Assembly: GCF_031582965.1 (NCBI RefSeq) | Contig: NZ_CP134049.1 | Span: forward strand, 372,001-436,000 | Direction of reading: 5' to 3' | Origin: Bacillus sp. NEB1478 | Lineage (GTDB): Bacteria; Bacillota; Bacilli; Bacillales; Fictibacillaceae | Length of the DNA stretch: 64,000 nucleotides | Shown here: positions 33,923 through 43,453 of the stretch, piece after piece | How positions within the stretch are numbered: the first letter of the stretch is position 1 | Layout of the letters: every line of letters starts with the position of its first letter | Program-made: the position numbers and the translations under genes | Notes under the pieces: model-generated | The model's input: only the letters and a program-made list of their open reading frames with translations | Database searches by the model: none | What the model was told of the DNA's origin: nothing

Positions 33923-35008
33923 ATGACTATTCTATGGATTAATCTTGCCATAGTTTTTATTTTTTCATTTTTTGCCAGATATTTTTCTGTTGCTAGTTCT
34001 GTAAGTACGAGTCCTTTCTCAACATACATGCCTATAAAACCAAATCGTTTATTAATGTTCCTGGCTATGTTAACTCTAGTCTTTGTTTCAGGTCTTCGTT
34101 CCAATATTGGAGACACTTATTTTTATAAGCACATCTATGAAATAAATGATTTTACTTGGGATTTTATATTGAGCCAGAAAGATATTGGATTTGGGATTCT
34201 CCAAATGCTTTTGAAAATGTACTCGGATGATCCCCAGATTATGATTTTTACGACGGCACTTATTACAAATGTATTAATTGTTTTAGTCTTATTTAAATAT
34301 TCAAGGATTTTCGAATTAAGTCTCTATGTCTATATCACAGGAGGCTTGTTTCTAATCTCAATGAACGGGATCAGGCAAGTTTTTGCAGCATCTATCATTT
34401 TTACAGCAACAAAATATCTTATTGAAGGAAATTGGAAAAAATACATTTTAATCGTTCTTTTTGCATCAACGTTTCACCAAAGTGCACTTATTTTAATTCC
34501 GATATATTTTCTAGCAAGAACAAAATCATGGTCAAAGGCTACATGGCTGCTTATTTTTTTCTCAGTAGCCATAACCCTCGTGTTTGACCAATTTTCCTCG
34601 TTATTATTTTCAAGCATTCAAGATACTCAGTATAGTCATTACGAAAATTTTGCGGAAGGAGGGGCAAATATTATTAGAGTGGTTGTAAATGTTGCTCCAG
34701 TATTCATCGCGTTTTTGGGAAGAAAAAAACTACGAGAGATATTTCCGGAAAGTGATTATATCGTAAATATGTCGATAATCGGCCTCGTCTTTATGATTAT
34801 ATCAACTCAGAACTGGATTTTTGCCAGATTTTCAATCTATTTCGATTTGTATTTACTGATATTAATTTCTTGGATTGTGAAGCTATTTAGAAAGCAAGAC
34901 GAGAGGTTCGTTTATTATGGTCTTTTAATTTGTTATGGCGCTTATTATTTTTTTGAGAATGTAATAAGTTTGCATACGGTATATAAAAGTAATTTCTTAA
35001 CTTGGTAG
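33923..35008 (+). CDS. epsG: EpsG-like polysaccharide polymerase
   Basis: A 361-residue protein with about ten to twelve helices. GLRSNIGDTYFYKHIYE (about residues 53-69), FKYSRIFELSLYVYITGG and MNGIRQVFAASIIFTATKYL are typical of the EpsG family. Such proteins act like Wzy, polymerising repeat units on the outer side of the membrane. The ATG follows AGAAGGGAAA. Its presence implies repeat units are flipped before polymerisation, so a flippase is needed (see 43454-45244). Confidence 0.9.
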   Translation: MTILWINLAIVFIFSFFARYFSVASSVSTSPFSTYMPIKPNRLLMFLAMLTLVFVSGLRSNIGDTYFYKHIYEINDFTWDFILSQKDIGFGILQMLLKMYSDDPQIMIFTTALITNVLIVLVLFKYSRIFELSLYVYITGGLFLISMNGIRQVFAASIIFTATKYLIEGNWKKYILIVLFASTFHQSALILIPIYFLARTKSWSKATWLLIFFSVAITLVFDQFSSLLFSSIQDTQYSHYENFAEGGANIIRVVVNVAPVFIAFLGRKKLREIFPESDYIVNMSIIGLVFMIISTQNWIFARFSIYFDLYLLILISWIVKLFRKQDERFVYYGLLICYGAYYFFENVISLHTVYKSNFLTW

Positions 35009-35066
35009 ATAAATCAACTAACAAAGTCTGAAGTTAGCTATTTAATTGATCTAAAAGGAGATAGTT

Positions 35067-36221
35067 ATGAATAACGATGAACCTATAAAAATTCTCCATG
35101 TTGTTGGAGCTATGAATAGAGCTGGAACCGAAACCATGTTAATGAATATTTATAGAAACATCGATAGAAAGAAAGTCCAGTTTGATTTTATATCTTATAG
35201 TCAAAAAGAAGCTCACTATGATGAGGAAATTAAAAGTTTGGGTGGCAAGGTTATTAGAATATCCCGGACACTATCAATAAAGGAACATTGTCATGCGATG
35301 AAAACACATGGTCCTTATCATGCTGTCCACGCTCATACTCTTTTTCATTGTGGGATAGCAATTATCGCTGCTTTATTAGCAGGTGTGAAAATAAGACTAT
35401 CCCATGCTCATACAACATTAGACCATGATAAAAGCATGATAAGAAAGATTTACTTTCATTTTATGAGATTAATGATAAATCATCTTTCTACACATCTGCT
35501 CGCATGCAGTAAAGGTGCTGGAAAATATTTATTTGGAGAGAAAGGCATATTGAGTGATAAATATGTCTATTTCCCCAATGTGATTGATTATTCGCGATTC
35601 TTAAATGTTTCCAGTAGAGCTGTTAAACAATATAAAGATGAAGAAAGTCTAGATGAGTTTTTAGTTATAGGGCACATCGGCAGGTTTATAGAAGCGAAAA
35701 ATCACATATTTTTATTAGAAATATTGAAAAGTGCAATCAAAAAGGATCCAAACATTAAATTGTTGCTAGTTGGTGAAGGTGACCTAAGAGATCATATCGA
35801 AAAGGAGGCGGAAAAAGAGGGAATACATGAAAATATTAGATTTGCAGGTGTAAAAGAAAACGTGACAACAATGCTGCATAGTATGGATGTATTTGTTTTT
35901 CCGTCTTTATACGAGGGATTAGGACTCGTACTCTTAGAAGCACAAGCATGTGGTATCCCTTGTATTGTATCAGAAGCCATACAACCAGAAGCGGATTTAA
36001 ATTTGGGTTTAGTGACACAACTCTCGTTAGCAGATGGCAGCAATGTTTGGACAGATAAAATTATGGAACTAGCAGGTAAAAAAGAAAAAGATATAAATAA
36101 AATTATTCAATGCTTTGATGATAATGGATACTCCTTAACTGAAGGAATATCACGCTTATTAGACTTTTATAAAACGAATGATGGAGAAGAGTATGAAAAA
36201 ACTGCTAATAGCTTCATATGA
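35067..36221 (+). CDS. Glycosyltransferase family 4
   Basis: 384 residues, EpsF-like. ILHVVGAMNRAGTETMLMNI at the N-terminus, LSHAHTTLDHDKSMIRKIYF near 110, and a donor site SLYEGLGLVLLEAQACGIPC (about 279-298). AAGGAGATAG precedes the ATG. Probably a duplicate of the gene at 31901 with changed specificity. It overlaps the next gene by 29 nt. Confidence 0.88.
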   Translation: MNNDEPIKILHVVGAMNRAGTETMLMNIYRNIDRKKVQFDFISYSQKEAHYDEEIKSLGGKVIRISRTLSIKEHCHAMKTHGPYHAVHAHTLFHCGIAIIAALLAGVKIRLSHAHTTLDHDKSMIRKIYFHFMRLMINHLSTHLLACSKGAGKYLFGEKGILSDKYVYFPNVIDYSRFLNVSSRAVKQYKDEESLDEFLVIGHIGRFIEAKNHIFLLEILKSAIKKDPNIKLLLVGEGDLRDHIEKEAEKEGIHENIRFAGVKENVTTMLHSMDVFVFPSLYEGLGLVLLEAQACGIPCIVSEAIQPEADLNLGLVTQLSLADGSNVWTDKIMELAGKKEKDINKIIQCFDDNGYSLTEGISRLLDFYKTNDGEEYEKTANSFI

Positions 36222-37371
36222 CATGGAAGTTGGTGGAGTAGAAAGAAGTCTTATCAGTATGTTAAATAACTTTGATTATAATAATCATGAAGTAGATCTT
36301 ATGTTATACAGTCATACAGGTGACTTCATGAATTTACTCCCAAAACAAGCGAAATTATTGAAAGAATCCAAAGCTTATAAAACAGTTAGAATGCCAATCG
36401 GAAAAATACTGCAATCTGGGAAACTTCCAATAGCTTTAGCAAGATTGTTAGCGAAATATAAAGCAAATTTAAATCAATCTGCTGAAAACGGTTATAAGCA
36501 ACTACAGTATATGTGGGTGTACACACTTCCTTTTTTACCAAGTTTAAAAAAGAACTACGATATGGCTATCAGTTATTTGTGGCCGCATTATTTTGTTGCA
36601 GAGAAAGTTTCAGCAAAAACCAAAATTGCCTGGATACATACAGATTTTTCAATAGTAGATACAGATGAAGAGTTAGATTTTAAAATGTGGAATAAATTTG
36701 ATTACATTATGGCAGTATCTGAGGAATGCAAAAACGCTTTTCTAAGCAAATATAAGGCTTTAGAAAATAAGGTACTCGTCATTGAAAATATTACTTCTCC
36801 AGAATTTATCCTTAACCTAGCAGCCGAGAAAGTGGATAGTCCAATTTTTCAGGATTCAAGGTTTAAGATTGTAACAGTGGCTCGATTATCCTATGCAAAG
36901 GGAATAGATAATGCGGTTAAAGCATTAAAGTTATTAAAACAAAGGGGTTATGATGATATCGTCTGGTATGTGGTTGGATATGGGGGAGATGAAGGAATGT
37001 TGAAAGAATTAATCAAACAAAATGAACTGGAAGAGCAGTTCATCCTTTTAGGGAAACAATTAAATCCATATCCGGTCATGAAAGCAGCTGACTTATACAT
37101 GCAACCATCTCGATATGAAGGGAAAGCTGTTACAGTGGGAGAAGCTCAAATTCTTTCCAAACCAGTACTGATCACAAATTATGCCACAGCAAACAGTCAA
37201 GTAAAGAATGGATTTGATGGATCAATATGTGAAATGTCAATTGAAGGAATAGCAGATGGAATAGAACGGATGTATAAGGATAAAGAATTTAGAAAAAAGC
37301 TTTCGCATAATTGTCTTGATACAAACTATCATAATAGTCATGAATTACAGAAATTATATGAATTGATTTAG
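36193..37371 (+). CDS. Glycosyltransferase family 4
   Basis: A 392-residue GT-B enzyme starting KKLLIASYDMEVGGVERSLI, with ISYLWPHYFVAEKV and VARLSYAKGIDNAVKALKLL. The donor site is QPSRYEGKAVTVGEAQILSK (about 303-322). I start at the ATG at 36193, which has GGAGA six bases upstream, rather than at the two in-frame ATGs at 36178 and 36181. It belongs to the same subgroup as the enzymes at 39931 and 41146 (shared xxGGxE(R/K)(S/A)L opening and QxSxxEG donor site), so the three look like serial duplicates. Confidence 0.87.
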   Translation: MKKLLIASYDMEVGGVERSLISMLNNFDYNNHEVDLMLYSHTGDFMNLLPKQAKLLKESKAYKTVRMPIGKILQSGKLPIALARLLAKYKANLNQSAENGYKQLQYMWVYTLPFLPSLKKNYDMAISYLWPHYFVAEKVSAKTKIAWIHTDFSIVDTDEELDFKMWNKFDYIMAVSEECKNAFLSKYKALENKVLVIENITSPEFILNLAAEKVDSPIFQDSRFKIVTVARLSYAKGIDNAVKALKLLKQRGYDDIVWYVVGYGGDEGMLKELIKQNELEEQFILLGKQLNPYPVMKAADLYMQPSRYEGKAVTVGEAQILSKPVLITNYATANSQVKNGFDGSICEMSIEGIADGIERMYKDKEFRKKLSHNCLDTNYHNSHELQKLYELI

Positions 37372-37384
37372 GAGGGGACAATAA

Positions 37385-38425
37385 ATGGAAGAGGAGACAA
37401 AAGTGAGTGTCGTTGTCCCTATTTATAAGGTAGAAAAATATATTCATAGATGTATAGATAGTATTCGTAATCAAACGTATACAAACTTAGAAATCATCTT
37501 AGTAAATGATGGTTCCCCAGATCGTTGTGGTAAGATTGCTGACGATTATGGCTCTAAAGATAACCGTATAAAGGTAATTCATAAAGAAAACGGTGGATTA
37601 TCGGATGCTAGAAATTATGGTATGAAACAGGTAACTGGTGAATTTACCATGTTCGTAGACAGTGATGATTGGTTAGAAATAGAGATGATAAAAAACATGG
37701 TGAATCGTGCAATAACGTATGAAGCTGATGTCGTTCAATCAGCTTTTTATTATGCCTATGAAGATAAGCTTATGCTGGATCGAATATACGATTCGCAAAA
37801 TGCTTCCCCTGAAATATTGGATAAGAAAACATTAATGCACGAGTTAGTGACTAATGAAAAAGTGAAAAATTTTGCCTGGGGAAAATTATATAAAACGGAG
37901 ATCATCAGAGATATTCCATTTAAAAAGGGTGTTCTTTTTGAAGATGTATTTTGGGCACATCAAGTTATGCACAGAGTAAATAATTTTCTGATTTTAAAAC
38001 AACCGTATTACAACTATTACCAAAGAAACGACAGTATTGTTGCCACTTACACAATACGAAATCTTGATATGATTGCAGGGCTAAAGGAGAGGCATCATTT
38101 CATAGAAGAAAATTATAACCAATTAATTAATGAGTCTTATAAAAATATTTTAAAGGCAAGTCTAATTCATTATAATTTATTGATTTTAAATAGAAAAAAA
38201 GATATAAGGGGGGTCTTTAGGAAAGAAATTCAATTATACGTACTTTTAAATTATAAAAATTTTAAAAAGGCGGTAAGAAACGATAGAAACTTAAGAAATC
38301 AATTATTTCTATTTTCTCTACATCCTTACATTAATATCTTTTATCTAGGATTAAAAAAGTTATTAAAAGTAAATAAAATAAATTCTAAAGCAGTTTTACT
38401 AAAACAAGATACTTTTTATATGTGA
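37385..38425 (+). CDS. Glycosyltransferase family 2 (EpsJ/CpsJ-like)
   Basis: 346 residues. VSVVVPIYKVEKYIHRCIDS opening, ILVNDGSPDRCGKI (about residues 39-52), HKENGGLSDARNYGM and the D-x-D segment FVDSDDWLE (about 94-102). The GT-A domain ends near 220 and the rest is a helical, basic tail that probably sits on the membrane. AGGAGGGG precedes the ATG. Its nearest relative in the window is the gene at 42396. Confidence 0.88.
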   Translation: MEEETKVSVVVPIYKVEKYIHRCIDSIRNQTYTNLEIILVNDGSPDRCGKIADDYGSKDNRIKVIHKENGGLSDARNYGMKQVTGEFTMFVDSDDWLEIEMIKNMVNRAITYEADVVQSAFYYAYEDKLMLDRIYDSQNASPEILDKKTLMHELVTNEKVKNFAWGKLYKTEIIRDIPFKKGVLFEDVFWAHQVMHRVNNFLILKQPYYNYYQRNDSIVATYTIRNLDMIAGLKERHHFIEENYNQLINESYKNILKASLIHYNLLILNRKKDIRGVFRKEIQLYVLLNYKNFKKAVRNDRNLRNQLFLFSLHPYINIFYLGLKKLLKVNKINSKAVLLKQDTFYM

Positions 38426-38443
38426 AAAGTGGTGAGTAATTAA

Positions 38444-39901
38444 ATGGTTACATTAAAAAGTGATGTTTCGAAAAAATTAAACCATAATCGAATAGGTCAT
38501 ATAAACATAAATGAAGAAATTAATAATGTATTAGATGCGGACCCATATACGATAATAAATCATAGTAGATTTGACATAATGGCAAAGTATATATATGGTA
38601 AATTCTACGAAAATAAGTGGAATAGCAACTGGGGAACTAGACTATATGATGATCATATTTGGACTTTTAATAGATATGATGAGGATGATGGTTCGGGTAA
38701 AAAAGGAATAAAATCATTCGTTAAAAATTTTAATTCCACATTAGATTCTATAAAAAAACATGGATTCGATGATAATGTTTCACTTATACCTATTAGTAAT
38801 AATGGTGTACCACTTGATGGAGCCCACCGATTAACTGCGGCACTTCTTTACAAGAAAAAAGTCAAGGTAATTAAGATGAAGGATAGTAATATTTGTTACA
38901 ATTATGAATTTTTTAATAAAAGGGGGTTGCTTTCAAAATGGAGTGACGCTATCGCTTATGAATATTGTAAATTAAAACATGATATATTTATCGTTATTTT
39001 ATTCCCAGAAGCTTTCAGTAAAAAAGAAAAAGCAAAAGATATTCTTAAAGAATTCGGTTCCATTTATTATGAAAAAGAAATTAAATTAATAAAAAATGGT
39101 CCGAAAAATTTATTAAACTATTTATTTAAACAAGATAAATGGTTTAGTAAATTAACTACTGTCGAAAAAGATGTTAGTGCAGTTAAATCCTTTTTTAACG
39201 ATCAAAGCACAATAAATGTAATTGTTTTTGAACCTAAAGACTTAAAAAGCAATTTAATACAGGTGAAGAAAGAGCTAGAAAATCTTTATGGTTATAGTAA
39301 ACATTCATTCTATATAAATAGTAACCATTCAGAAACCATTCGACTTTCTCAAATGATGTTTAACGAGAATAGTATTCATTTTTTAAATAATGCCGAATTT
39401 AATAAGGATTTTTTTATCTTTGAAAAGATTAAAAACACTTACAGTTACTTCATAAAACACAGAAATATTGATCCTGAAAGAATTTGCTTAGTATCTGATG
39501 CCGTACTTGCTGCATATGGAATACGAGATTGTGAAAATTTAGGTTTTATTTATTATGGATATACAGACTTAGAAAAAGAATTTACTGTTTATGAGGGACT
39601 TGTAAATAATAATAATCTTCATTTTCGAAAACCAATTGATGATATTATATTTAATCCTGAAAACCATTTTTATTATGATGGAATTAAGTTTACTACACTT
39701 AAAATCATGAAAAAAAGTTCAAAAGAAATATTAAGCAAAAAAGACATTCGAATGATAAAAGAATACACAGGAAACTGGACCAACAATGCTAACAAAGAAT
39801 TATTGATTTATTATATTATAAAAAAACTAAAAATTCTGAAATTTAAAATCATAAATATCAAACTTAAATTTAAGAAAATCTATGAGCAAAATATATTATA
39901 A
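38444..39901 (+). CDS. Unknown protein with ParB/Srx-like motif in polysaccharide cluster
   Basis: 485 residues, no signal peptide. I do not recognise the family. One visible motif is GVPLDGAHRLTAALLYKKK (about residues 125-143), which resembles the G-x-HR-x-x-A of ParB/sulfiredoxin-like folds. That fold includes nucleotide-dependent kinases and CTPases. A segment WNSNWGTRLYDDHIWTFNRY (about 66-85) looks specific. The second half (about 180-430) could be a separate alpha/beta domain (IFIVILFPEAF, ICLVSDAVLAAYGIRDCENL). It sits between glycosyltransferases, so a role in donor or acceptor modification is possible. The sequence is very AT-rich. Confidence 0.7.
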   Translation: MVTLKSDVSKKLNHNRIGHININEEINNVLDADPYTIINHSRFDIMAKYIYGKFYENKWNSNWGTRLYDDHIWTFNRYDEDDGSGKKGIKSFVKNFNSTLDSIKKHGFDDNVSLIPISNNGVPLDGAHRLTAALLYKKKVKVIKMKDSNICYNYEFFNKRGLLSKWSDAIAYEYCKLKHDIFIVILFPEAFSKKEKAKDILKEFGSIYYEKEIKLIKNGPKNLLNYLFKQDKWFSKLTTVEKDVSAVKSFFNDQSTINVIVFEPKDLKSNLIQVKKELENLYGYSKHSFYINSNHSETIRLSQMMFNENSIHFLNNAEFNKDFFIFEKIKNTYSYFIKHRNIDPERICLVSDAVLAAYGIRDCENLGFIYYGYTDLEKEFTVYEGLVNNNNLHFRKPIDDIIFNPENHFYYDGIKFTTLKIMKKSSKEILSKKDIRMIKEYTGNWTNNANKELLIYYIIKKLKILKFKIINIKLKFKKIYEQNIL

Positions 39902-39930
39902 AAATTTTTTATATTGGAGATTTGTTTAAT

Positions 39931-41121
39931 ATGAAAAAAAAAATACTATTTGTAATTGATTCTTTAAACTGTGCTGGAGCTGAAAAAAGTCTAGTAACAC
40001 TTTTGTCGCTAATTGACTATAAATTATATTCTGTAGATTTAATGCTTTTTGCACATGGAACTTTACTTGAAGAATTGGTTCCAAAGGAAGTTACAATATT
40101 AAAACCCATAAAATACTCTGAATTTACAAGATTTAATCTGAAAAAAGCTATCCTGTATTCATTAAAGAATTTAGATTTTAAAATGCTTTATTCTCGATTA
40201 AAATATTCTACTAAAATTAGAAAAAAACAGTACCGCAACGTTCAAAAAGCAAGGTTTTATTGGGAAAGTGTTTCTAATGTAATTGAAAAAAATTCAATTT
40301 TTTATGATATAGCGATTAGTTATGCCCAAGGTGTTCCAACATTTTATGTAGCAGAAAAAGTAAAAGCAAAAAAGAAGTTTGCTTGGGTAAATGTTAGTTA
40401 TAGACTAGATGATCAAGATAAAGAATTCCAAAGGAAATATTATGATAATTTTAATAAAATTATAGCGGTATCTGACTCCACAAAAGATATTTTCACAGAA
40501 ACATTTCCAAGTTTTAAAGATAAAGTAGATGTTATTTATGATATCAATAATCCAAAATTAATATTTGAAATGAGTAAAATAGGAGAAAACTATCAAGACA
40601 AATTTAATGGAATAAAAATTCTTACTATTGGAAGATTGGATTATCAAAAGGGTTATGATATTGCCTTAAATACCTGTAAATTGCTCAAAGAAAAAGGGAT
40701 AAATTTCAAGTGGTATATTTTAGGGATAGGTCCTTTAAAAAAGGAAATTGAAGATTTTATTAAAGAAAATAACCTCTCAGACCATTTTAAATTATTAGGT
40801 ATTAGATCTAATCCATATCCTTATATTAAAAATTCAGATATTTATGTACAAACTTCAAAATTTGAAGGTTTTGGACTGGCGATTGCTGAGGCGCGAATGC
40901 TAAATATTCCTGTTGTTACTACAAGATTTGATGCTGTTTATAATCAAATGATTGATGGAAAGAATGGTCTTGTTGTCGATATGAATGCGGATGCTGTGTG
41001 TGAAGCAATTAGTAGATTAATAAAAAATAATGAATTATATCAAAATATCGTTGATTACTTGAAATCTGAAAAAAAAGGAAATGTAGAGGAGCTCGAGAAA
41101 TTTTATCAATTAATCGGTTAA
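39931..41121 (+). CDS. Glycosyltransferase family 4
   Basis: 396 residues from the ATG at 39931 after TTGGAGA. KKILFVIDSLNCAGAEKSLV opening, AISYAQGVPTFYVAEKVKAK, then LTIGRLDYQKGYDIALNTCK and the donor site QTSKFEGFGLAIAEARMLNI (about residues 304-323). Closely patterned on the enzymes at 36193 and 41146. Markedly AT-rich compared with epsC or galU, which suggests later acquisition of this part of the operon. Confidence 0.87.
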   Translation: MKKKILFVIDSLNCAGAEKSLVTLLSLIDYKLYSVDLMLFAHGTLLEELVPKEVTILKPIKYSEFTRFNLKKAILYSLKNLDFKMLYSRLKYSTKIRKKQYRNVQKARFYWESVSNVIEKNSIFYDIAISYAQGVPTFYVAEKVKAKKKFAWVNVSYRLDDQDKEFQRKYYDNFNKIIAVSDSTKDIFTETFPSFKDKVDVIYDINNPKLIFEMSKIGENYQDKFNGIKILTIGRLDYQKGYDIALNTCKLLKEKGINFKWYILGIGPLKKEIEDFIKENNLSDHFKLLGIRSNPYPYIKNSDIYVQTSKFEGFGLAIAEARMLNIPVVTTRFDAVYNQMIDGKNGLVVDMNADAVCEAISRLIKNNELYQNIVDYLKSEKKGNVEELEKFYQLIG

Positions 41122-41145
41122 TTTTAAATATGGAAGTGAGTAAAA

Positions 41146-42336
41146 ATGAAAAAGAAAATATTATTTATGGTAATAAACATGAATGTTGGCGGTACTGAAA
41201 AAGCACTACTAAACATGATATCCGAGATGCCAAAAGAGGAGTATGACATAACAATCCTTATGTTAGAAAAGTATGGTGGTTTTTTAGATTTAATTCCAGA
41301 GACAGTTCATGTGAAATATCTTGAGGGGTATTCTAAGATTAAAAAGATATTGAATATTCCCCCAAAAACAATCACTTTGAATTTAATTAAAAACGGTAAG
41401 ATTATAAAAGGGTTATATTTATCTCTTTTATTTTTGTTTTCAAAACTCTTAAATGACAGATCCATATTATTTAGATATCTTTTAAAGAATATCCCTGATC
41501 TTAAAAATGAATATGATATCGCTGTAGCTTATGCAGGTCCAATGGACTTCATAAGTTATTTTGTTGTAAAGAAAATAAAAGCTAAAAAGAAGATTCAGTG
41601 GATTCATTTTGATATTACTAAGGTGGGATTTAACAAACATTTCGCCTCGAAAATTTATAATAAGTTTGACCAAATATTTGTTGTTTCGAAAGAAGCAAAA
41701 AATAAACTTATTAATACAGTTCCTACTATTAAAGGGAAAACAGACATTTTCTTCAACATGGTATCAAAGAATGAACTTTTTAAACAATCAAAAGAAGGAA
41801 CTGGATTTAACGATAATTTTGAGGGTGAAAGAATTTTAACAGTAGGAAGATTAACACCTGAAAAAGGCCAGGATTTAGCTATAAAAGTTTTGGCGCGGTT
41901 AATAAGAAATGGTTATAACGTTAGATGGTATTGTGTAGGGGAAGGAAGTTCTCGAGAAGAATATGAAAAATTAATAGCAGCACATAATCTTCAGAACCAT
42001 TTTATTTTGTTAGGTTCCAATCCAAATCCATATCCTTTTATTGACCAATGTGATATCTATGTTCAACCATCTAGATACGAGGGTTATTGTATATCTCTTG
42101 TTGAAGCTAGAACATTGAAAAAACCTATCATAACAACTAATGTAAATGGCGCAAATGAACAAATAAAAAATGAAGTAACTGGCCTTATAGTTAACATCGA
42201 TGAGAATGAATTGTTTGACGCGGTATCAAAACTATTAACATATCAGAAATTAAGAAACAAGTTCACTTCCAATCTATTAGAAGAAAGTGTTAAAACTTCG
42301 ATAGAAGATAAAAATATGAGTTTAATCTTTGATTAA
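41146..42336 (+). CDS. Glycosyltransferase family 4
   Basis: 396 residues. KKILFMVINMNVGGTEKALL opening, AVAYAGPMDFISYFVVKKIK, LTVGRLTPEKGQDLAIKVLA and donor site QPSRYEGYCISLVEARTLKK (about residues 306-325). The ATG follows GGAAGTGAG. Third member of the duplicate set with 36193 and 39931. Specificity unknown. Confidence 0.87.
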   Translation: MKKKILFMVINMNVGGTEKALLNMISEMPKEEYDITILMLEKYGGFLDLIPETVHVKYLEGYSKIKKILNIPPKTITLNLIKNGKIIKGLYLSLLFLFSKLLNDRSILFRYLLKNIPDLKNEYDIAVAYAGPMDFISYFVVKKIKAKKKIQWIHFDITKVGFNKHFASKIYNKFDQIFVVSKEAKNKLINTVPTIKGKTDIFFNMVSKNELFKQSKEGTGFNDNFEGERILTVGRLTPEKGQDLAIKVLARLIRNGYNVRWYCVGEGSSREEYEKLIAAHNLQNHFILLGSNPNPYPFIDQCDIYVQPSRYEGYCISLVEARTLKKPIITTNVNGANEQIKNEVTGLIVNIDENELFDAVSKLLTYQKLRNKFTSNLLEESVKTSIEDKNMSLIFD

Positions 42337-42395
42337 GTATTTGATGCATTCTAAATGAAAATTTTGTGATTTTTGTAAAAGAAGGTGAAGATTCT

Positions 42396-43421
42396 ATGAG
42401 TCCAGTCATAAGTATAGTTGTACCAATATATAACGTGGAAAGCTACTTAGCAAATTGTATTAATTCAATTCTATCTCAAACATATTCGGATTTCGAACTA
42501 ATCCTTGTGAACGATGGTTCTCCAGACAATTGTGGGGGAATTTGTGAGTATTACAAAAGAAAAGATAAAAGAGTGAAAATTATTCATAAAGAGAATGGAG
42601 GTGTGTCTTCAGCACGTAACAAAGGAATTGAAATTTCAAGGGGGGAGTATATAGCTTTTGTTGACCCTGATGATTCTATTGAGCCAAATATGTATGAAGT
42701 GTTATTAGAGAATGCGTTAGATCTTAACGCTGATATTGTTGTTTGTCCCATAAAGACAATAAATGTAGAAACAAACACTTATTCTACTTCATCAATTTGG
42801 AAAAATACCAATTCTGTTATTGATAAAAAAGAAATTGAAGATTATATAATTCCATCAATACTAAAAAACAAAACTTTTAGTATTGTATCAAGTGTAAATA
42901 AACTTTATAGAAAGTCGTTATTTGACTCTTTTAAATTTGAAGAACATAAGCATCATAGTGAAGATGCGAGACTTAATTTTAAGTTTTTAACAATAACTAA
43001 TAGATTAGTGTTTGTAGAACAGCCCTTATATAATTACTATAAACACAAAAGAGAATCACTTACTCAGATTTTCAGAGAAAACTTTTACGATTATATTGTT
43101 GATAATAAAAATCTTTTAATAGAGATATGTAAAAGTTACAAGCTCAAAGAATACACTAATTATGTAAAAAATCACTATACAAGTGTAACCTTATCTTATA
43201 TTCACGAAGTAGTACAAAGTCCTTTAATTATTAATGAAAAATACAAAATCATATCTTCGATTTTAAATGATATACATTTTAAAGAAGATCTTAAATGTTA
43301 TAAATGTCCATCCGTGTATTATAAAATATTAAAGTTATTTTGTTTTAACAAAAACGAAAAGCTATTATACAAGTTCATATTTACTAAGAATAAATTTCAA
43401 TTACTATTAAATAAATTTTAA
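42396..43421 (+). CDS. Glycosyltransferase family 2
   Basis: 341 residues from the ATG at 42396 (GAAGGTGAAG upstream). VISIVVPIYNVESYLANCIN opening, LVNDGSPDNCGGIC, HKENGGVSSARNKGIE and the D-x-D segment AFVDPDDSIEPN (about residues 87-98). Like the enzyme at 37385 it has a long basic, helical C-terminal tail. It is the last transferase before the ABC transporter. Confidence 0.88.
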   Translation: MSPVISIVVPIYNVESYLANCINSILSQTYSDFELILVNDGSPDNCGGICEYYKRKDKRVKIIHKENGGVSSARNKGIEISRGEYIAFVDPDDSIEPNMYEVLLENALDLNADIVVCPIKTINVETNTYSTSSIWKNTNSVIDKKEIEDYIIPSILKNKTFSIVSSVNKLYRKSLFDSFKFEEHKHHSEDARLNFKFLTITNRLVFVEQPLYNYYKHKRESLTQIFRENFYDYIVDNKNLLIEICKSYKLKEYTNYVKNHYTSVTLSYIHEVVQSPLIINEKYKIISSILNDIHFKEDLKCYKCPSVYYKILKLFCFNKNEKLLYKFIFTKNKFQLLLNKF

Positions 43422-43453
43422 TAAAAATGTCTAGTTTAGTGGAAGGTGAATAA

